From the NCBI GenBank assembly GCA_902626575.1, contig CACOFY010000001.1:248001-312000 (forward strand): 64,000 bases of DNA, read 5' to 3'. The notes beneath the pieces are model-generated. The model was given only the letters and a program-made list of their open reading frames with translations. It was not told where the DNA came from and did no database searches. Positions 63,508 through 64,000 of this stretch are shown here, piece after piece. Source of the DNA: an uncultured Pelagibacteraceae bacterium (GTDB lineage: Bacteria > Pseudomonadota > Alphaproteobacteria > Pelagibacterales > Pelagibacteraceae). Both the position numbers and the translations under genes were made by a program. Positions within the stretch are counted from its first letter, which is position 1, and every line of letters begins with the position of its first letter.

Positions 63508-64000
63508 TTAATCTCTTAATAGATCATTAATAGATGTTTTCGATCTAGTTTTCTCATCAACCTGTTTAATTATTACAGCACAATATAAAGATGGAGCAGA
63601 TGGATTATTTTTATCAGGCAATGAACCTGGAACAACTACCGAGTAAGGTGGTATTTTTCCATAAGTAATTTTTCCTGTTTTTCGATCTACAATCTTGGTT
63701 GATTGACCAATATACATACCCATACTTAAAACTGAACCCTCTCCAACAATAACTCCTTCAACTACTTCTGACATAGCTCCAAGAAAAACATTGTCCTCGA
63801 TTATTGTAGGCAAAGCTTGTGCTGGTTCTAAAACTCCACCAACTCCTGATCCAGCTGAGATATGACAATTTTTTCCAATTTGACAGCAGCTACCCGCTCT
63901 TGCAAATGTGTCTATCATTGTTCCCTGATCAATATATGCTCCAATATTTACATAACATGGCATTAACACAGCATTTTTACCAACAAACGATCCTTTCCTA
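63508..64000 (-). CDS. dapD: Tetrahydrodipicolinate N-succinyltransferase (5' part outside window)
   Basis: Transfers succinyl from succinyl-CoA to tetrahydrodipicolinate in lysine and peptidoglycan synthesis. The visible 163 residues read from the right edge [20 protein letters not shown] and continue with left-handed beta-helix hexapeptide repeats: [40 protein letters not shown]. They end with a DapD-type tail. The frame is open at base 64000, so about 110-120 N-terminal residues are missing. It is upstream of dapE by 2 bases on the same strand. Confidence 0.93.
   Translation of the reverse strand, partial: RKGSFVGKNAVLMPCYVNIGAYIDQGTMIDTFARAGSCCQIGKNCHISAGSGVGGVLEPAQALPTIIEDNVFLGAMSEVVEGVIVGEGSVLSMGMYIGQSTKIVDRKTGKITYGKIPPYSVVVPGSLPDKNNPSAPSLYCAVIIKQVDEKTRSKTSINDLLRD

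Overview
The window looks like a streamlined marine alphaproteobacterial chromosome of the SAR11 clade (Candidatus Pelagibacter / Pelagibacterales). The evidence is very low GC with long A and T runs, proteins rich in Lys/Asn/Ile, almost no intergenic DNA, many 1-14 nt gene overlaps, and gene neighbourhoods typical of Alphaproteobacteria (ubiB-ubiE-mutM-rpsT-dnaA-dnaN; helicase-fdxA-carD; cobT-cobS-J-domain-bolA; def-fmt-truA-dapE-dapD). This assignment is inferred from content, not from a database match. No rRNA, IS element, prophage or CRISPR array is visible.

Layout. 1-6.2 kb: ubiquinone genes ubiB (cut by the left edge) and ubiE, divergent from mutM, rpsT, dnaA and dnaN. 6.2-9.6 kb (minus): acyltransferase, lysA, a hidden 38-residue lipoprotein and argH. 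9.6-13.3 kb: a thioredoxin-like protein, HIG1-type membrane protein, esterase, HNH nuclease, coq7, dsbB and a DedA-like protein. 13.3-20.2 kb: tRNA-Leu fused almost directly to an acyl-CoA synthetase, a tiny poly-basic peptide gene with its own promoter and terminator, then the minus-strand set helicase/TerB-like/fdxA/carD, a thioesterase and tRNA-Arg. 20.2-27.2 kb: thiolase, a pyruvate dehydrogenase E1 carrying the lipoyl domain, an E2 lacking one, a DMT exporter and uppP. 27.3-33.3 kb: gltD-gltB. 33.3-36.1 kb: epimerase-like protein, alpha/beta hydrolase and GT4. 36.1-44.5 kb: thrS-infC-rpmI-rplT-pheS-pheT-lepA. 44.5-48.1 kb: a small glycan-type cluster (oxidoreductase, GT17, methyltransferase, GT2) around tRNA-Ser. 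48.2-55.2 kb: gyrB, a RegB-type sensor kinase, cobT, cobS, J-domain protein and bolA. 55.2-58.7 kb: aroB-aroK and two unknown membrane/exported proteins. 58.7-64 kb: def-fmt-truA, facing a SET-domain protein, a class II type HDAC-like hydrolase, dapE and dapD (cut by the right edge).

How it fits together. The bulk is housekeeping: replication initiation, translation, lysine (dapD, dapE, lysA), arginine (argH), shikimate (aroB, aroK), ammonium assimilation (gltBD), ubiquinone (ubiB, ubiE, coq7) and the pyruvate-to-acetyl-CoA step. The most unusual points are: (1) relocation of the lipoyl arm from E2 to the AceE-type E1; (2) a 22-residue Lys/Ala/Arg-only peptide gene with a good Shine-Dalgarno sequence, promoter, palindrome and strong bidirectional terminator; (3) a SET methyltransferase next to an HDAC-family deacetylase; (4) a CarD regulator with a long Lys-rich N-terminal tail whose coding sequence overlaps fdxA; and (5) near-universal tail-to-tail gene overlaps. 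No gap between genes exceeds 300 bases.
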